NCBI RefSeq assembly: GCF_002952775.1 | Contig: NZ_CP025066.1 | Span: 248,001 to 312,000, forward strand | Length of the DNA: 64,000 bases | Source of the DNA: Halalkaliarchaeum desulfuricum | GTDB taxonomy: Archaea; Halobacteriota; Halobacteria; Halobacteriales; Haloferacaceae | Reading direction: 5' to 3' | Part shown: positions 8,707 to 17,763 of the stretch, one piece after another | Layout: each line of letters begins with the position of its first letter | Position numbering within the stretch: position 1 is the stretch's first letter | Translations under genes and position numbers: made by a program | The notes under the pieces: model-generated | Told to the model about the DNA's origin: nothing | Database searches by the model: none | What the model saw: only the letters and a program-made list of their open reading frames with translations

Positions 8707-10507
8707 CGAAGCTACCGAAAACGGGGTCGAGCCGTCCAGAGTCCGCGAGCTGGACGCCGACACCGTCGAACGGATCGCCGCCGGCGAGGTGATCACCCGG
8801 CCGGCGCGGGTGGTCGCCGAACTCGTCGAAAACGCCCTCGACGCCGGCGCATCCAGGATCGAGATCACGGTCGACGGAGACGGGACGGACCGCGGGAACG
8901 CGGGGACGCGGGGAGACCACGGCCGGCAGGGACGGGACGACACCCGCCACGGACGGATCCGCGTCGCCGACGACGGACGCGGAATGAGTCGCCGGGACGC
9001 CGAACTCGCGGTCGAACCCCACACGACGAGCAAGCTCGGGACGGCAGCCGATCTCCGGCGGATCGACACCCTCGGCTTCCGGGGTGAGGCGCTCGCGGCG
9101 GTCGCTGAATCGGCGACGCTCGACATCGTCACCAACGACGGCGGCGACCGGGGGACCCGCGTGCTCGTGGAACGCGGCGACGAGACCGTTGCCGACGCGG
9201 GTCGGGGTCGAGGCACCACCGTAGAGGTAACCGACCTGTTCGCCGACCGACCGGCCCGGTTGGCGTCGCTTGCGGATCCGGGCACCGAGTTTTCGCGGAT
9301 CTCGACGCTCGTCGCGGATTACGCGCTCGCCCGTCCAGACGTTGCGGTCTCGCTGGTTCACGACGGCCGGGAGACGCTGTCGACGAACGGCGACGGTGTT
9401 CGGGGGGCGCTGTTGTCCGTTTACGGCAAAGAAGTCGCCCGCCGGGCAATCGAACTGGACCGGACCGTCGAACTCGACGTCGAGGATGTCGAGCAGGTCG
9501 CTCCGGATGACGAATCGCGTGAAGGTTCGATCGAGTGTCGGATCCAGGGGGCGATCGTCCCGCCGGTCGAGACCCGTGCCTCGCGGGGCGCCACCCGAAT
9601 CGCGATCGGGGATCGTCCCGTGTCGAACGAGGAACTCGCCCGCGCAGTCGAGTCCGGCTACGGGACGCTGCTCCCCGACGGGCGCCATCCGATCGTCGCG
9701 ATCGACGTGGGGCTGCCCTCCCGGCTCGTCGACGCCAACGTCCATCCGGCGAAGCGGAGGGTCGCCCTGTCCGTCTCAGGGGCGGTCGAATCAGCTGTCG
9801 AGACGGTGGTTTCCGAAGCTCTCGAGACCGCAGACGTCGAGCGGGCCGCCGCCGCACCCACCGATCTCGCGACGCCGCTTGCGGCCGAGGGCACCGCCGA
9901 CGCAGCCGGTCCCGCGGCGTCGCTCGCCGGCGCAGAAGTTATCGGCCAGTACAGGGAGCTGTATCTGCTGTGTGAACTCGACGGCGACCTGATCGTCGTC
10001 GACGGCCACGCGGCCCACGAACGGGTGAACTACGAGCGGCTCCGGGCGGCACTCTCCGGGGAGGCGATCCCGCAACGCGATCTGGAACCGCCGGCAACCG
10101 TCTCGCTTGATCCAGGACATCCCTCCGTGTTCGAGGCCAACGAGGAGACGATCCGGGAACTCGGCTTCGACGCCGAATCGTTCGGGGGCAACCTACTCCG
10201 GGTTCGTGCGGTGCCGGCCCCGCTGGGGCGGGAGGCGGATCCCGACGTGCTCTGTGACGTGCTGGATCGGCTGGCCGGCGGCGGCGATCCGGACCGGAGA
10301 CGGGACCGCTTGCTCCGAGACCTCGCGTGTCACCCGTCGCTGAAGGCGGGACAGACGCTGACCGACTCGGCGGCGAACGCGCTTTTAAATCGGCTCGCGG
10401 AGTGTGCGGAGCCGTACGCCTGTCCGCACGGTCGGCCCACGCTGTTGCGAATCGAGGAGGCGACGCTCGCCCGGGAGTTCGACCGCGAACAGACCCGGTT
10501 CGGGTGA
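8699..10507 (+). CDS. mutL: DNA mismatch repair protein MutL
   Basis: 602 residues. The GHKL ATPase is N-terminal: ELVENALDAG at ~42-51, VADDGRGM at ~90, DTLGFRGEAL at ~122. A Gly/Arg/Asp-rich insert of ~25 residues (about 62-87) interrupts the usual ATPase fold. The C-terminal dimerisation/endonuclease region has DGHAAHERVNYE (DQHA-x2-E-x4-E type with Gln to Gly), ACHPSLKAG and CPHGRPT, so the metal-dependent nicking site of MutL is probably retained. It is coupled to mutS by an 8-base overlap. Confidence 0.96.
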   Translation: MSDEATENGVEPSRVRELDADTVERIAAGEVITRPARVVAELVENALDAGASRIEITVDGDGTDRGNAGTRGDHGRQGRDDTRHGRIRVADDGRGMSRRDAELAVEPHTTSKLGTAADLRRIDTLGFRGEALAAVAESATLDIVTNDGGDRGTRVLVERGDETVADAGRGRGTTVEVTDLFADRPARLASLADPGTEFSRISTLVADYALARPDVAVSLVHDGRETLSTNGDGVRGALLSVYGKEVARRAIELDRTVELDVEDVEQVAPDDESREGSIECRIQGAIVPPVETRASRGATRIAIGDRPVSNEELARAVESGYGTLLPDGRHPIVAIDVGLPSRLVDANVHPAKRRVALSVSGAVESAVETVVSEALETADVERAAAAPTDLATPLAAEGTADAAGPAASLAGAEVIGQYRELYLLCELDGDLIVVDGHAAHERVNYERLRAALSGEAIPQRDLEPPATVSLDPGHPSVFEANEETIRELGFDAESFGGNLLRVRAVPAPLGREADPDVLCDVLDRLAGGGDPDRRRDRLLRDLACHPSLKAGQTLTDSAANALLNRLAECAEPYACPHGRPTLLRIEEATLAREFDREQTRFG

Positions 10508-10584
10508 GCGTTGGAGGCCCGAGGACTGCGGCCGGGGTCGATCCCACTCGAAAGGCTTAGTGACGCGCCCGCTCCACGACGGGT

Positions 10585-12081
10585 ATGCGCGACTGCTTCG
10601 AGCTGCGGGACGCCGACTGTCTCGGCCGAATCGGGGAACTGTCCGTCCCCAGGGCCGACGCAGTCGTCGAGACGCCGGCGCTGATGCCGGTGATCAACCC
10701 GAACCTGGAGACGATCGCTCCCTCTCGTCTCCGCGGGGAGTTCGGCGCTGAAATACTGATCACCAACTCCTACATCATCCACTCGAACGACGATCTCCGG
10801 GAGCAGGCCCAGTCTGTGGGGCTCCACGAGATGCTCGGGTTCGACGGCGTCATCGCCACCGACTCGGGTTCGTTCCAGCTCGCCGAATACGGCGACATCG
10901 ACGTGACGACCGAGGAGATCCTCGCGTTCCAGCGGGAGATCGGCTCCGACGTCGCCACCCCGGTCGACATTCCGACGCCACCGGCCGCGAGCCGCGAGCA
11001 GGCCGAACGCGACCTCGAGACGACCGAGACGGCACTCGCTGACGCCGAGGCCGCAGACACCGGCGAGATGCTCGTCAACGCACCGATCCAGGGGTCGACG
11101 TATCCGGACCTCCGGGAACGGACCGCCGAACGCGCCGCCGAAACCGACCTCGACGTGTTCCCCGTCGGCGCCGTCGTTCCCCTGATGAACAGCTACCGCT
11201 ACGACGAGATGATCGAGGCCGTCCTCGCCGCAAAGCGAGGGCTCGGACCGGCCGCCCCCGTCCACCTGTTCGGCGCGGGCCACCCGATGACGTTCGCGCT
11301 GGCGGTCGCGGCGGGGTGTGACCTGTTCGATTCCGCGGCGTACGCGATCTACGCCCGCGACGGGCGATATCTCACCGCCTCCGGCACGGAGCACCTCTCG
11401 GAGCTGTCGTATCTTCCGTGCTCGTGTCCGGTGTGTGTCGAGCACACCCCCGACGAACTGCGTGACGCACCCGAAGCGGAGACCGAACGGCTGCTCGCCG
11501 AGCACAACCTCCACGACAGCTTCGCGGAGCTCCGCCGGATCAAGGAGGCGATCCGGAAGGGGCGCCTGCTCGAACTCGTCGAGCGGCGGGCCCGGGGCCA
11601 TCCCGCACTGCTGGACGGCTACAGGGCTCTGCTCGACGGCGCAAAGCAGCTGGAACGGGAAGATCCCACCTCGAAAGGCACGTTCTTCGCCGTCTCCCCC
11701 GAGAGCGCACGTCGACCCGAGGTTCTCCGACATCACGACCGTCTCGACCGTCTCGACGTTCCCGACAGCGTGCTGATCACCGAAGGTGGAGTGCCGAGAA
11801 CACACGAATACGACGCAGTCTGGCGGATCAATCCGCCGTTCGGGCCGTATCCCCGCGAACTCGCGGAGACGTACCCGCTGACGGCCGAGACGCCCGATCG
11901 GGCCGACGAACGCGCTCAGCGAGCCGCCGCCGACGGGGTCGCTCGGCTGGCCGACGTTGCACCCGACAGCCGGATCCAACTCGCACACGACGACTGGGTC
12001 GACTCGGCACTCGACTGCGTCCCCGGGGGAGTCGAACTCGAGAACCTAGCGGAGATCGAGCGCCGGGACGACGAGGAGTGA
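10585..12081 (+). CDS. tgtA: Archaeosine tRNA-guanine transglycosylase
   Basis: 498 residues. It exchanges guanine-15 in the tRNA D-arm for preQ0, the first step of archaeosine synthesis. The catalytic Asp block [13 protein letters not shown] is at ~91-103, the second catalytic region [17 protein letters not shown] at ~248-264, and the zinc site LPCSCPVC at ~275. No clear PUA domain is seen at the C-terminus. It is 57 bases upstream of arcS, which carries out the next step, so the two are probably co-transcribed. Confidence 0.95.
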   Translation: MRDCFELRDADCLGRIGELSVPRADAVVETPALMPVINPNLETIAPSRLRGEFGAEILITNSYIIHSNDDLREQAQSVGLHEMLGFDGVIATDSGSFQLAEYGDIDVTTEEILAFQREIGSDVATPVDIPTPPAASREQAERDLETTETALADAEAADTGEMLVNAPIQGSTYPDLRERTAERAAETDLDVFPVGAVVPLMNSYRYDEMIEAVLAAKRGLGPAAPVHLFGAGHPMTFALAVAAGCDLFDSAAYAIYARDGRYLTASGTEHLSELSYLPCSCPVCVEHTPDELRDAPEAETERLLAEHNLHDSFAELRRIKEAIRKGRLLELVERRARGHPALLDGYRALLDGAKQLEREDPTSKGTFFAVSPESARRPEVLRHHDRLDRLDVPDSVLITEGGVPRTHEYDAVWRINPPFGPYPRELAETYPLTAETPDRADERAQRAAADGVARLADVAPDSRIQLAHDDWVDSALDCVPGGVELENLAEIERRDDEE

Positions 12082-12138
12082 TCGACCGGACGACGACGGA
12101 ACGCAAAAGCTTCCCGCCTCCGGGTTCGATCCGTTTTC

Positions 12139-13962
12139 ATGACCGACTACTTCGAGGTCCTCGAACGGGACGGCCCCGCCCGGATCGGGGAGCTCCGGCT
12201 CGACCCGCCGGTCGCGACGCCGGCGACGATCGACGACCGGCTCCGGGACGCCGGATCGCTGTGGGCTGCCGATCGGGAGATACCCGAGCCGGACGACTCG
12301 GTGTTGACCGTGCTTCCCCACCGGGCGTTCCCGTCGGGGACGCCGCCCGACGTCCGCGACGCGTTCGCGGTCGATCCGGCCGACGTCGACGCACCGACCG
12401 CCGCGGTCGTCTCCAGTGAAGCCGCCGAACGTTCGGGTGGGGAAGCGTCCGAACTCGCTCCCGACGACGGCGTCGACTGTCCACCGGACGCGTACGTCCT
12501 CTCTGACGTCCAGGGATTCATCGGGCACGCGTTCGGCCTGAAAGAGGCGGTACTCGCAATCAAGGAAGCGGTTCCGGCCGACACCGCACTGTCTCTCTCC
12601 GGCGTGGCGACGCCCGCGAACGTCGCGACGCTTTCGTACGTCGGCGTCGACCTGTTCGACCGGACGTACGCCCGGATCGCCGGCTCCCGGGGGCGATACC
12701 TCACCGCCGACGGCGAACACTTCCTCGAGGATTTGACCGAGCTTCCCTGTTCGTGTCCGGCGTGTCAGGGTCCCCGGGAGGAGTTCACCCGTGAGGACTG
12801 CAGCCAGCACAACGTCAACGCGCTGGAGGCGGAGCTCCGCCGGGTTCGCGAGCGGATCCGTGCCGGGCGGCTCCGGGACTACATCGAGGGGCAGGCCCGC
12901 CACGAGGCGTGGCTGACCGCGGCGTTCCGGGAGTTCGATCAGCAGTACAGCTACCTCGAACAGCGGACCCCCGTCGTGCGCGACACCGAACTGCTCGCGG
13001 CAAGCGAGGACACCATCCGGCGGGTGGAGATCCAGCGGTTCGCCGACCGGGTGACGACCCGGTACCGAAATCGGTTTTCGGCGCCGCTGGCGTTGGTTCC
13101 CTGTTCTGCGCGCAAGCCGTACTCCGACTCCCAGAGCCACAAACAGTTCCACGATGCGATCGGCTGGCGAGCCCACATCGTCTCGATGACCTCCCCGATC
13201 GGGGTGGTCCCGCAGGAGCTCGAATTGACATATCCGGCCCAGCATTACGACACGGTGGTGACGGGCCAGTGGTCCGAAGACGAGAAGGGGTTCGTCGCGG
13301 AAGTTCTGGAGCGGTATCTCGAGGGCAACGACTACCCCCGGGTGATCGCGCACGTCCCCGACGAGGGCTACCGCGAGATCTGCGAACGGGTGGCCGAGGA
13401 GGTCGACGTCCCGTTCGAGTTCACCTGCGATGGCCACCCGACCTCGGCCGACTCGCTGTCGAATCTCCGGGAGGTGCTGGAGGGGGAACTGGCGTACGCG
13501 AAGCGCCAGCGGGAGCACAACACGGTCCGCGCGATCGCCGACTACCAGCTCGGCCCAGGCGCCGGCGAAGACGTCTTCGGCGACGGCGCGATCGAGACGA
13601 CCGGCCGATACCCGAAGCTCCAGATCCGCGCCCGCGACGTCGACCGAGGCGGGGACGACAGCGATCAGCTGGCGACTGTGGTCCCGCAGTACGGCACCCT
13701 GGCGTTCACGCTCGCCGGCGCACGCCGGTGGGTCGAAAGCGACGCGCCGACGAAACGCGTCGAGATCGACGGGTTCGTCCCCCACGGGTCGGTGCTCGCG
13801 CCGGGCGTCGTCGACGCCGACGACGCGATCCGGGTCGGCGACGAGGTCGTCATCGAGGGGCCGAAGGCGTTCGGGGTCGGGCGGGCGGCGATGTCGGGCC
13901 CGGAGATGGTCGAATCGACGCGGGGCGTCGCCTCCGCGGTACGGCACGTCGAAGAGAAGTAG
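12139..13962 (+). CDS. arcS: Archaeosine synthase subunit ArcS (TgtA2)
   Basis: 607 residues. ArcS converts preQ0-tRNA towards archaeosine. The N-terminal half is a degenerate TGT-like domain that keeps a cysteine cluster (CSCPACQG at ~215). The middle carries the ArcS core motif VPCSARKPYSDSQSHKQF at ~323-340. The C-terminus is a PUA RNA-binding domain at ~535-600 (HGSVLAPGVVDAD, VIEGPKAFGVG). The start ATG 12139 follows a TTTTC element and lies 57 bases after tgtA. Confidence 0.95.
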   Translation: MTDYFEVLERDGPARIGELRLDPPVATPATIDDRLRDAGSLWAADREIPEPDDSVLTVLPHRAFPSGTPPDVRDAFAVDPADVDAPTAAVVSSEAAERSGGEASELAPDDGVDCPPDAYVLSDVQGFIGHAFGLKEAVLAIKEAVPADTALSLSGVATPANVATLSYVGVDLFDRTYARIAGSRGRYLTADGEHFLEDLTELPCSCPACQGPREEFTREDCSQHNVNALEAELRRVRERIRAGRLRDYIEGQARHEAWLTAAFREFDQQYSYLEQRTPVVRDTELLAASEDTIRRVEIQRFADRVTTRYRNRFSAPLALVPCSARKPYSDSQSHKQFHDAIGWRAHIVSMTSPIGVVPQELELTYPAQHYDTVVTGQWSEDEKGFVAEVLERYLEGNDYPRVIAHVPDEGYREICERVAEEVDVPFEFTCDGHPTSADSLSNLREVLEGELAYAKRQREHNTVRAIADYQLGPGAGEDVFGDGAIETTGRYPKLQIRARDVDRGGDDSDQLATVVPQYGTLAFTLAGARRWVESDAPTKRVEIDGFVPHGSVLAPGVVDADDAIRVGDEVVIEGPKAFGVGRAAMSGPEMVESTRGVASAVRHVEEK

Positions 13963-14088
13963 CGCCTGTCGTCGGGCTAGTTCGGTGAGGGGCGATCACA
14001 CCCGCGGCCCGATCGTCGGTGGCAGGTGTCGTTCGATCATCCGGATGGAATCAGTCCATTTATCGGGGTTGCTGTCCGCCGATACGGT

Positions 14089-14772
14089 GTGGTATCGACG
14101 CTGAGTTCGCTGCTGCTTGGAACCGTCTTCGGCCTGGCGCTGGCTGCGCCGCCCGGCCCGATGAACGCGATCATCGCCGAGGAGTCCGTGGTCCGGGGGT
14201 GGCGGGAAGGATTCATGGCCGGACTGGGGGCCGGCGTCGCCGACCTGCTTTTCTTCGTCCTGGCGTCCGTCGGCGTCGTGGCAGTCGTCGAGCGGTTCGA
14301 GACTCTCCAGGCCGTGATGATCGGCGTGGGCGGGCTGTTCATGCTGTACTTCGCGTACGACGCGATCCGGAGCGCACGCGCGTCGTTCCGGCCGACCGAC
14401 GGGACGCTCCCCGAGAGCCGCGGATTCCGGAAGGCGCTGGTCCTCGGACTGTCGAACCCCTACCAGATCCTCTTTTGGCTCACGATCGGCACGGCCCTGT
14501 TGCGTCCGGGTCGGGTCGACCTGTTCGCGCAGGTGCCCTACGTCGGCGAGGCGCTTGCCGGAACCGTCATCGTCGAAACCGGGTCGGCGGCGCTCGTCGG
14601 CGGGCTGTTCGTCGGGATCGGGATCTGGATCGTCGCCTACCCGGCGGCGCTTGTGTACGCCGAACGACGGATCGACAGCATGGCGCCGGTCGTCGCCGTG
14701 CTGTCGGCGCTGGTGCTCGTGGGGTTCGGCGTCTACTTCCTGTCGGACGCGGCCGCGACGTTACTGGGTTGA
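14089..14772 (+). CDS. LysE/RhtB-family amino-acid exporter
   Basis: 227 residues and six hydrophobic helices. The family signature is LALAAPPGPMNAIIAEESV near the N-terminus and LSNPYQILFW in the middle, as in LysE/RhtB exporters of the cytoplasmic membrane. Substrate unknown. I chose GTG 14089 rather than the longer frame from 14026: TTTATC at 14059-14064 lies the expected 25-30 bases upstream, and the extra N-terminus has no membrane character. The stop overlaps a possible TTG start of the next gene. Confidence 0.8.
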   Translation: MVSTLSSLLLGTVFGLALAAPPGPMNAIIAEESVVRGWREGFMAGLGAGVADLLFFVLASVGVVAVVERFETLQAVMIGVGGLFMLYFAYDAIRSARASFRPTDGTLPESRGFRKALVLGLSNPYQILFWLTIGTALLRPGRVDLFAQVPYVGEALAGTVIVETGSAALVGGLFVGIGIWIVAYPAALVYAERRIDSMAPVVAVLSALVLVGFGVYFLSDAAATLLG

Positions 14773-15224
14773 GCACCGATCGCAGACCTCCCGGAGTTCC
14801 GGCGAAAGCCGACCTCCGAGAACAGGTGGTCGCGGGGACGCGAACCCCGTCAATCGACGCCTCCGACCCGGTGACGTTCCAGAGAGCCTACGCCCACATG
14901 GAGGCGGAACGAACCGACGTGGAGGGATCCGGAACCGGCGGCGATGGCTGGTACACGGAGCGCTCGTTGCGAGACGGGGTGCAGTTCGCCGACGTCGACT
15001 TCGTCGTCCAGAGCCTCGCAGTCGTCCACCGGGACGGTGACCGCGAGTACCGGCTCAAGTTCGATCGACTGGGCGGGTTCAATCTCCGGATCGTGCTGCC
15101 GGCGGGCGAGGAAATCCCCGAAGACGAGTATCGGGAGACGTTCAGACGCATGTTCGCGGACGCGGGTCTCGATCCCGATCACGTCGACGAACTGTCGTTC
15201 GAGTACACGCGCTCGATGTGGTGA
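14769..15224 (+). CDS. Uncharacterised haloarchaeal protein
   Basis: Up to 151 residues, acidic and soluble, ending in ELSFEYTRSMW. I do not recognise the family. The start is uncertain: TTG 14769 overlaps the LysE-family stop, GTG 14826 or ATG 14898 are also in frame, and codon usage and acidity look coding throughout. The middle (FADVDFVVQSLAVVHRDGDR) and the following LPAGEEIPEDEYRETF suggest a small mixed alpha/beta domain. Position suggests co-transcription with the exporter. Confidence 0.6.
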   Translation: MSTDRRPPGVPAKADLREQVVAGTRTPSIDASDPVTFQRAYAHMEAERTDVEGSGTGGDGWYTERSLRDGVQFADVDFVVQSLAVVHRDGDREYRLKFDRLGGFNLRIVLPAGEEIPEDEYRETFRRMFADAGLDPDHVDELSFEYTRSMW

Positions 15225-15304
15225 GGTGCGGTGGATCTCGCGAGGTGATGACGTTCCGAGCGAAGGTCGTCAGGGACTTGGTTCTCAGGCGGCGATGGCC
15301 GGGT

Positions 15305-15757
15305 ATGGACGACGCCCACACCGAGACGGTCCGGGCCAGGGGTCACGAGAACGTCCGCGGCGAACACGAGAGCACCTTTGAGGTGACAAGCGACGACTGG
15401 CTCACGCCGGCGGGAGACTGTATCCTCGCCGTCGACGCGGATCGAACACCAGCGGACTTTTCCGCAGAATTCGTGGCGGCCTGCAGGGACCGGAACACCA
15501 CAATCACTGCCCGACTGGAGGTCGCTCCCGTCGGCTCGAACGGCGAGGCGGAGCCGCTCGTCGAGACCATCACCGGACGCGGCGATCCGGAACTCACCTT
15601 CGAGAGCGACCGGAGCCTGGTCGGGCGCACGAGCGACTACGTCGACGATCGGACGGTACTCGTGGAGGCGGACTCCGCCGCCGTCGATGTCGACAGGGAA
15701 CTCGTGGCTGCGCTGGCCGAGGGGGCCGACGTGACGCTGACGCTGACCGTCGAGTGA
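15305..15757 (+). CDS. DUF371 family protein
   Basis: 150 residues. RARGHENVRGEHESTFEVT followed by LTPAGDCILAV matches the conserved opening of the archaeal DUF371 family, small proteins of unknown function. The in-frame upstream extension to 15218 is basic and unlike the family, so ATG 15305 is preferred. It lies just upstream of the endonuclease III homologue. Confidence 0.75.
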   Translation: MDDAHTETVRARGHENVRGEHESTFEVTSDDWLTPAGDCILAVDADRTPADFSAEFVAACRDRNTTITARLEVAPVGSNGEAEPLVETITGRGDPELTFESDRSLVGRTSDYVDDRTVLVEADSAAVDVDRELVAALAEGADVTLTLTVE

Positions 15758-15813
15758 GAGGGCGGACATCGAGTATGAAAACGTTCTCGTCGGCCGAGCC
15801 CATACGGCGCATC

Positions 15814-16650
15814 ATGGCCGAAGAACCCGCCGAGAACATAAGCGGTGGCGCCGGCGGCGGCGGCCGCGCGGAGGCGTTTCCGGACGGCGACCCGGAGACG
15901 CGGGCGGAGGCTGTCATCGACGAACTCGGAGACATGTACTGGGAGAAGGCGTACGGGGGACAGGCAGCCTTCGAGTGCCTCGTCCGAACAATCCTGTCAC
16001 AGAACACCTCCGACAAGGCAAGCCAGCCCGCATTCGAGGAGTTGATGGCCCGATACGGCACGGACGGGAACCCGGAAGCGGGCAAACCGGGAACCGACGA
16101 CCTCGCCCGGGCGCTCGCCGACGCCGAACGATCGGAGCTGGCGGAGACGATCTCCTCGGCGGGGCTGTACAACCAGAAGTCGAAGGTGATCGGCGAGGCA
16201 GCCGAGTGGGTACTCGACTCTTATGGGTCGGCGGTTGCCTTCGACGAGTACGTGACGACGGGCGATCCCGGGGAGGTCCGGGAAACGCTTCTGTCGATCC
16301 GGGGAGTTGGACCGAAAACTGCCGACTGCGTGCTCCTGTTTTCGGGGGGTCAGGAGGGGGTTTTTCCCGTCGACACCCACGTCCACCGGATCGCCCGGCG
16401 GACGGGTCTCGCACCGCCCGACGCCGACCACGAGGAGGTTCGCGAGCAGTTGGAGGCGGCGGTGCCCGGCGAGAAGTGCGGCTTCGGCCACACTTCGATG
16501 ATCCAGTTCGGTCGAGAGTACTGCACGGCTCGGGAGCCGGCGTGTCTCGACGGACCCGAGGCGTGTCCCCTGTACGACCTGTGTGACCGGATCGGTATCG
16601 ACGAACTCGCGGGTGAAGTGGTGGATCCGGCGGACGCAGTCGAGCGATAG
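15814..16650 (+). CDS. nth: Endonuclease III-type DNA glycosylase/AP lyase
   Basis: About 278 residues. The helix-hairpin-helix block IRGVGPKTADCVLLFSGG at ~165-182 is followed by FPVDTHVHRI, which supplies the catalytic Asp; the expected Lys lies in VGPKTADC. At the C-terminus four cysteines could bind an iron-sulfur cluster, but their spacing is Cx6Cx6Cx5C rather than the classic Cx6Cx2Cx5C. It excises damaged pyrimidines in base excision repair. The start is not certain: ATG 15775 is also in frame. Confidence 0.85.
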   Translation: MAEEPAENISGGAGGGGRAEAFPDGDPETRAEAVIDELGDMYWEKAYGGQAAFECLVRTILSQNTSDKASQPAFEELMARYGTDGNPEAGKPGTDDLARALADAERSELAETISSAGLYNQKSKVIGEAAEWVLDSYGSAVAFDEYVTTGDPGEVRETLLSIRGVGPKTADCVLLFSGGQEGVFPVDTHVHRIARRTGLAPPDADHEEVREQLEAAVPGEKCGFGHTSMIQFGREYCTAREPACLDGPEACPLYDLCDRIGIDELAGEVVDPADAVER

Positions 16651-16749
16651 TGGACCGGAGCGCAGAGCGGTTGGATGAGCCGCCCCCTCCTCGATCGAAC
16701 CGAGTATTTTAATGTCATTTGAGAGCTATTCGTACACACCTGCCCTCCC

Positions 16750-17763
16750 ATGTCCGCCGAGGACCCCGCTCTCAGACGCCGGATCCTGATAGCCACCGCC
16801 CTCGTGGTCCTCCTGCCGTTCGGATTCATTTACGCGTTCGTGGCCGCGATCAACCACGTGCTCCTCCCGTTGCTCGAGTCGTTCGGTCACGGACCGTACC
16901 ACGGTCGCGTCTACGTCAGTCCCCTGCTGGCTGTCGTGATCGTCGCCGGCGGACTCGCGACACAGGCCTGGTTCGGCCCGTCGACGGTACTTGGAACACT
17001 CGGTGCTCGCCGCGTCAGTCCCGAGGAGCGCCCGGAGCTACACGCCAGGGTGACCCGGTTGGCACAGGCTGCAGACGTCGAGCCTCCCGACGTCGCCGTC
17101 GCGAAAAACGACGCCCCGAACGCGGCTGCAGTCCGCGGACCGACCGGCGCCTCGATCCTCGTGACGACCGGGCTGCTCGACCGGCTGGACGAGACGGAAC
17201 TCGAGGCCGTCCTCGCCCACGAAATCGCCCACCTCAAGAACCGCGACGCGACCGTCATGACCGTCGCCTGGCTGCTGCCGACAGTCACCTACTATCTGGC
17301 GCTCGCGGCGGCGTATCTGCTGTACGGGACCTACCGTGCGCTCGGCTCCGGACGCTCATCCGGCCGGAGTAGCGACGGGCTGGCGAAGGCGGTGCTCGTC
17401 CTCACGGTCACCGCCGTCGTCACCATCGCCATCTCGGCGATGTTCTGGGCGGCAAGCGTGCTGATCCATCGGATCCTCTCTCGGTACCGTGAATACGCCG
17501 CGGACCGTGGTGCGGCGGCGTTGACCGGCGAGCCGGCCGCACTCGCGAGCGCGCTCCGAACGCTCGAGGCGGAGATGCCCGACGTCCCGGATCGGGACCT
17601 CCGGAAACTCGACGGCGGCGCCGAAGCGCTGTACGTCGCGCCGCTTTCGGGGCGCTCGTTTACCGACGCGGATCTCGTTTCGACGGACATCTTCCCCGAC
17701 ACCCACCCGCCGACCGAAGAGCGCATCGATCGGCTCCGCGAACTGGCAGGTGAACTCGAATGA
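16750..17763 (+). CDS. M48-family membrane metallopeptidase (HtpX-like)
   Basis: 337 residues. Two N-terminal helices (~15-40 and ~55-75) come before the zinc motif LAHEIAHLKNRD at ~155-166, then two more helices (~175-195, ~215-240) and EYAADRGAAALTG, which contributes the third zinc ligand. This order is that of HtpX-like proteases that degrade damaged membrane proteins, with the active site on the cytoplasmic side. TTTTAATG at ~16706 is a TATA-like element. The stop overlaps the next start (ATGA). Confidence 0.9.
   Translation: MSAEDPALRRRILIATALVVLLPFGFIYAFVAAINHVLLPLLESFGHGPYHGRVYVSPLLAVVIVAGGLATQAWFGPSTVLGTLGARRVSPEERPELHARVTRLAQAADVEPPDVAVAKNDAPNAAAVRGPTGASILVTTGLLDRLDETELEAVLAHEIAHLKNRDATVMTVAWLLPTVTYYLALAAAYLLYGTYRALGSGRSSGRSSDGLAKAVLVLTVTAVVTIAISAMFWAASVLIHRILSRYREYAADRGAAALTGEPAALASALRTLEAEMPDVPDRDLRKLDGGAEALYVAPLSGRSFTDADLVSTDIFPDTHPPTEERIDRLRELAGELE

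Noticed and set aside
12046-13947. 633-codon minus-strand frame antisense to arcS
   Set aside because: Shadow of a high-GC gene; the plus strand encodes complete ArcS motifs and a PUA domain.
14019-15224. 401-codon frame covering the LysE-family gene and continuing into the next gene
   Set aside because: Only the part after ~14769 looks like a normal acidic haloarchaeal protein; the first 250 codons are Arg-rich and overlap the LysE-family gene in another phase.
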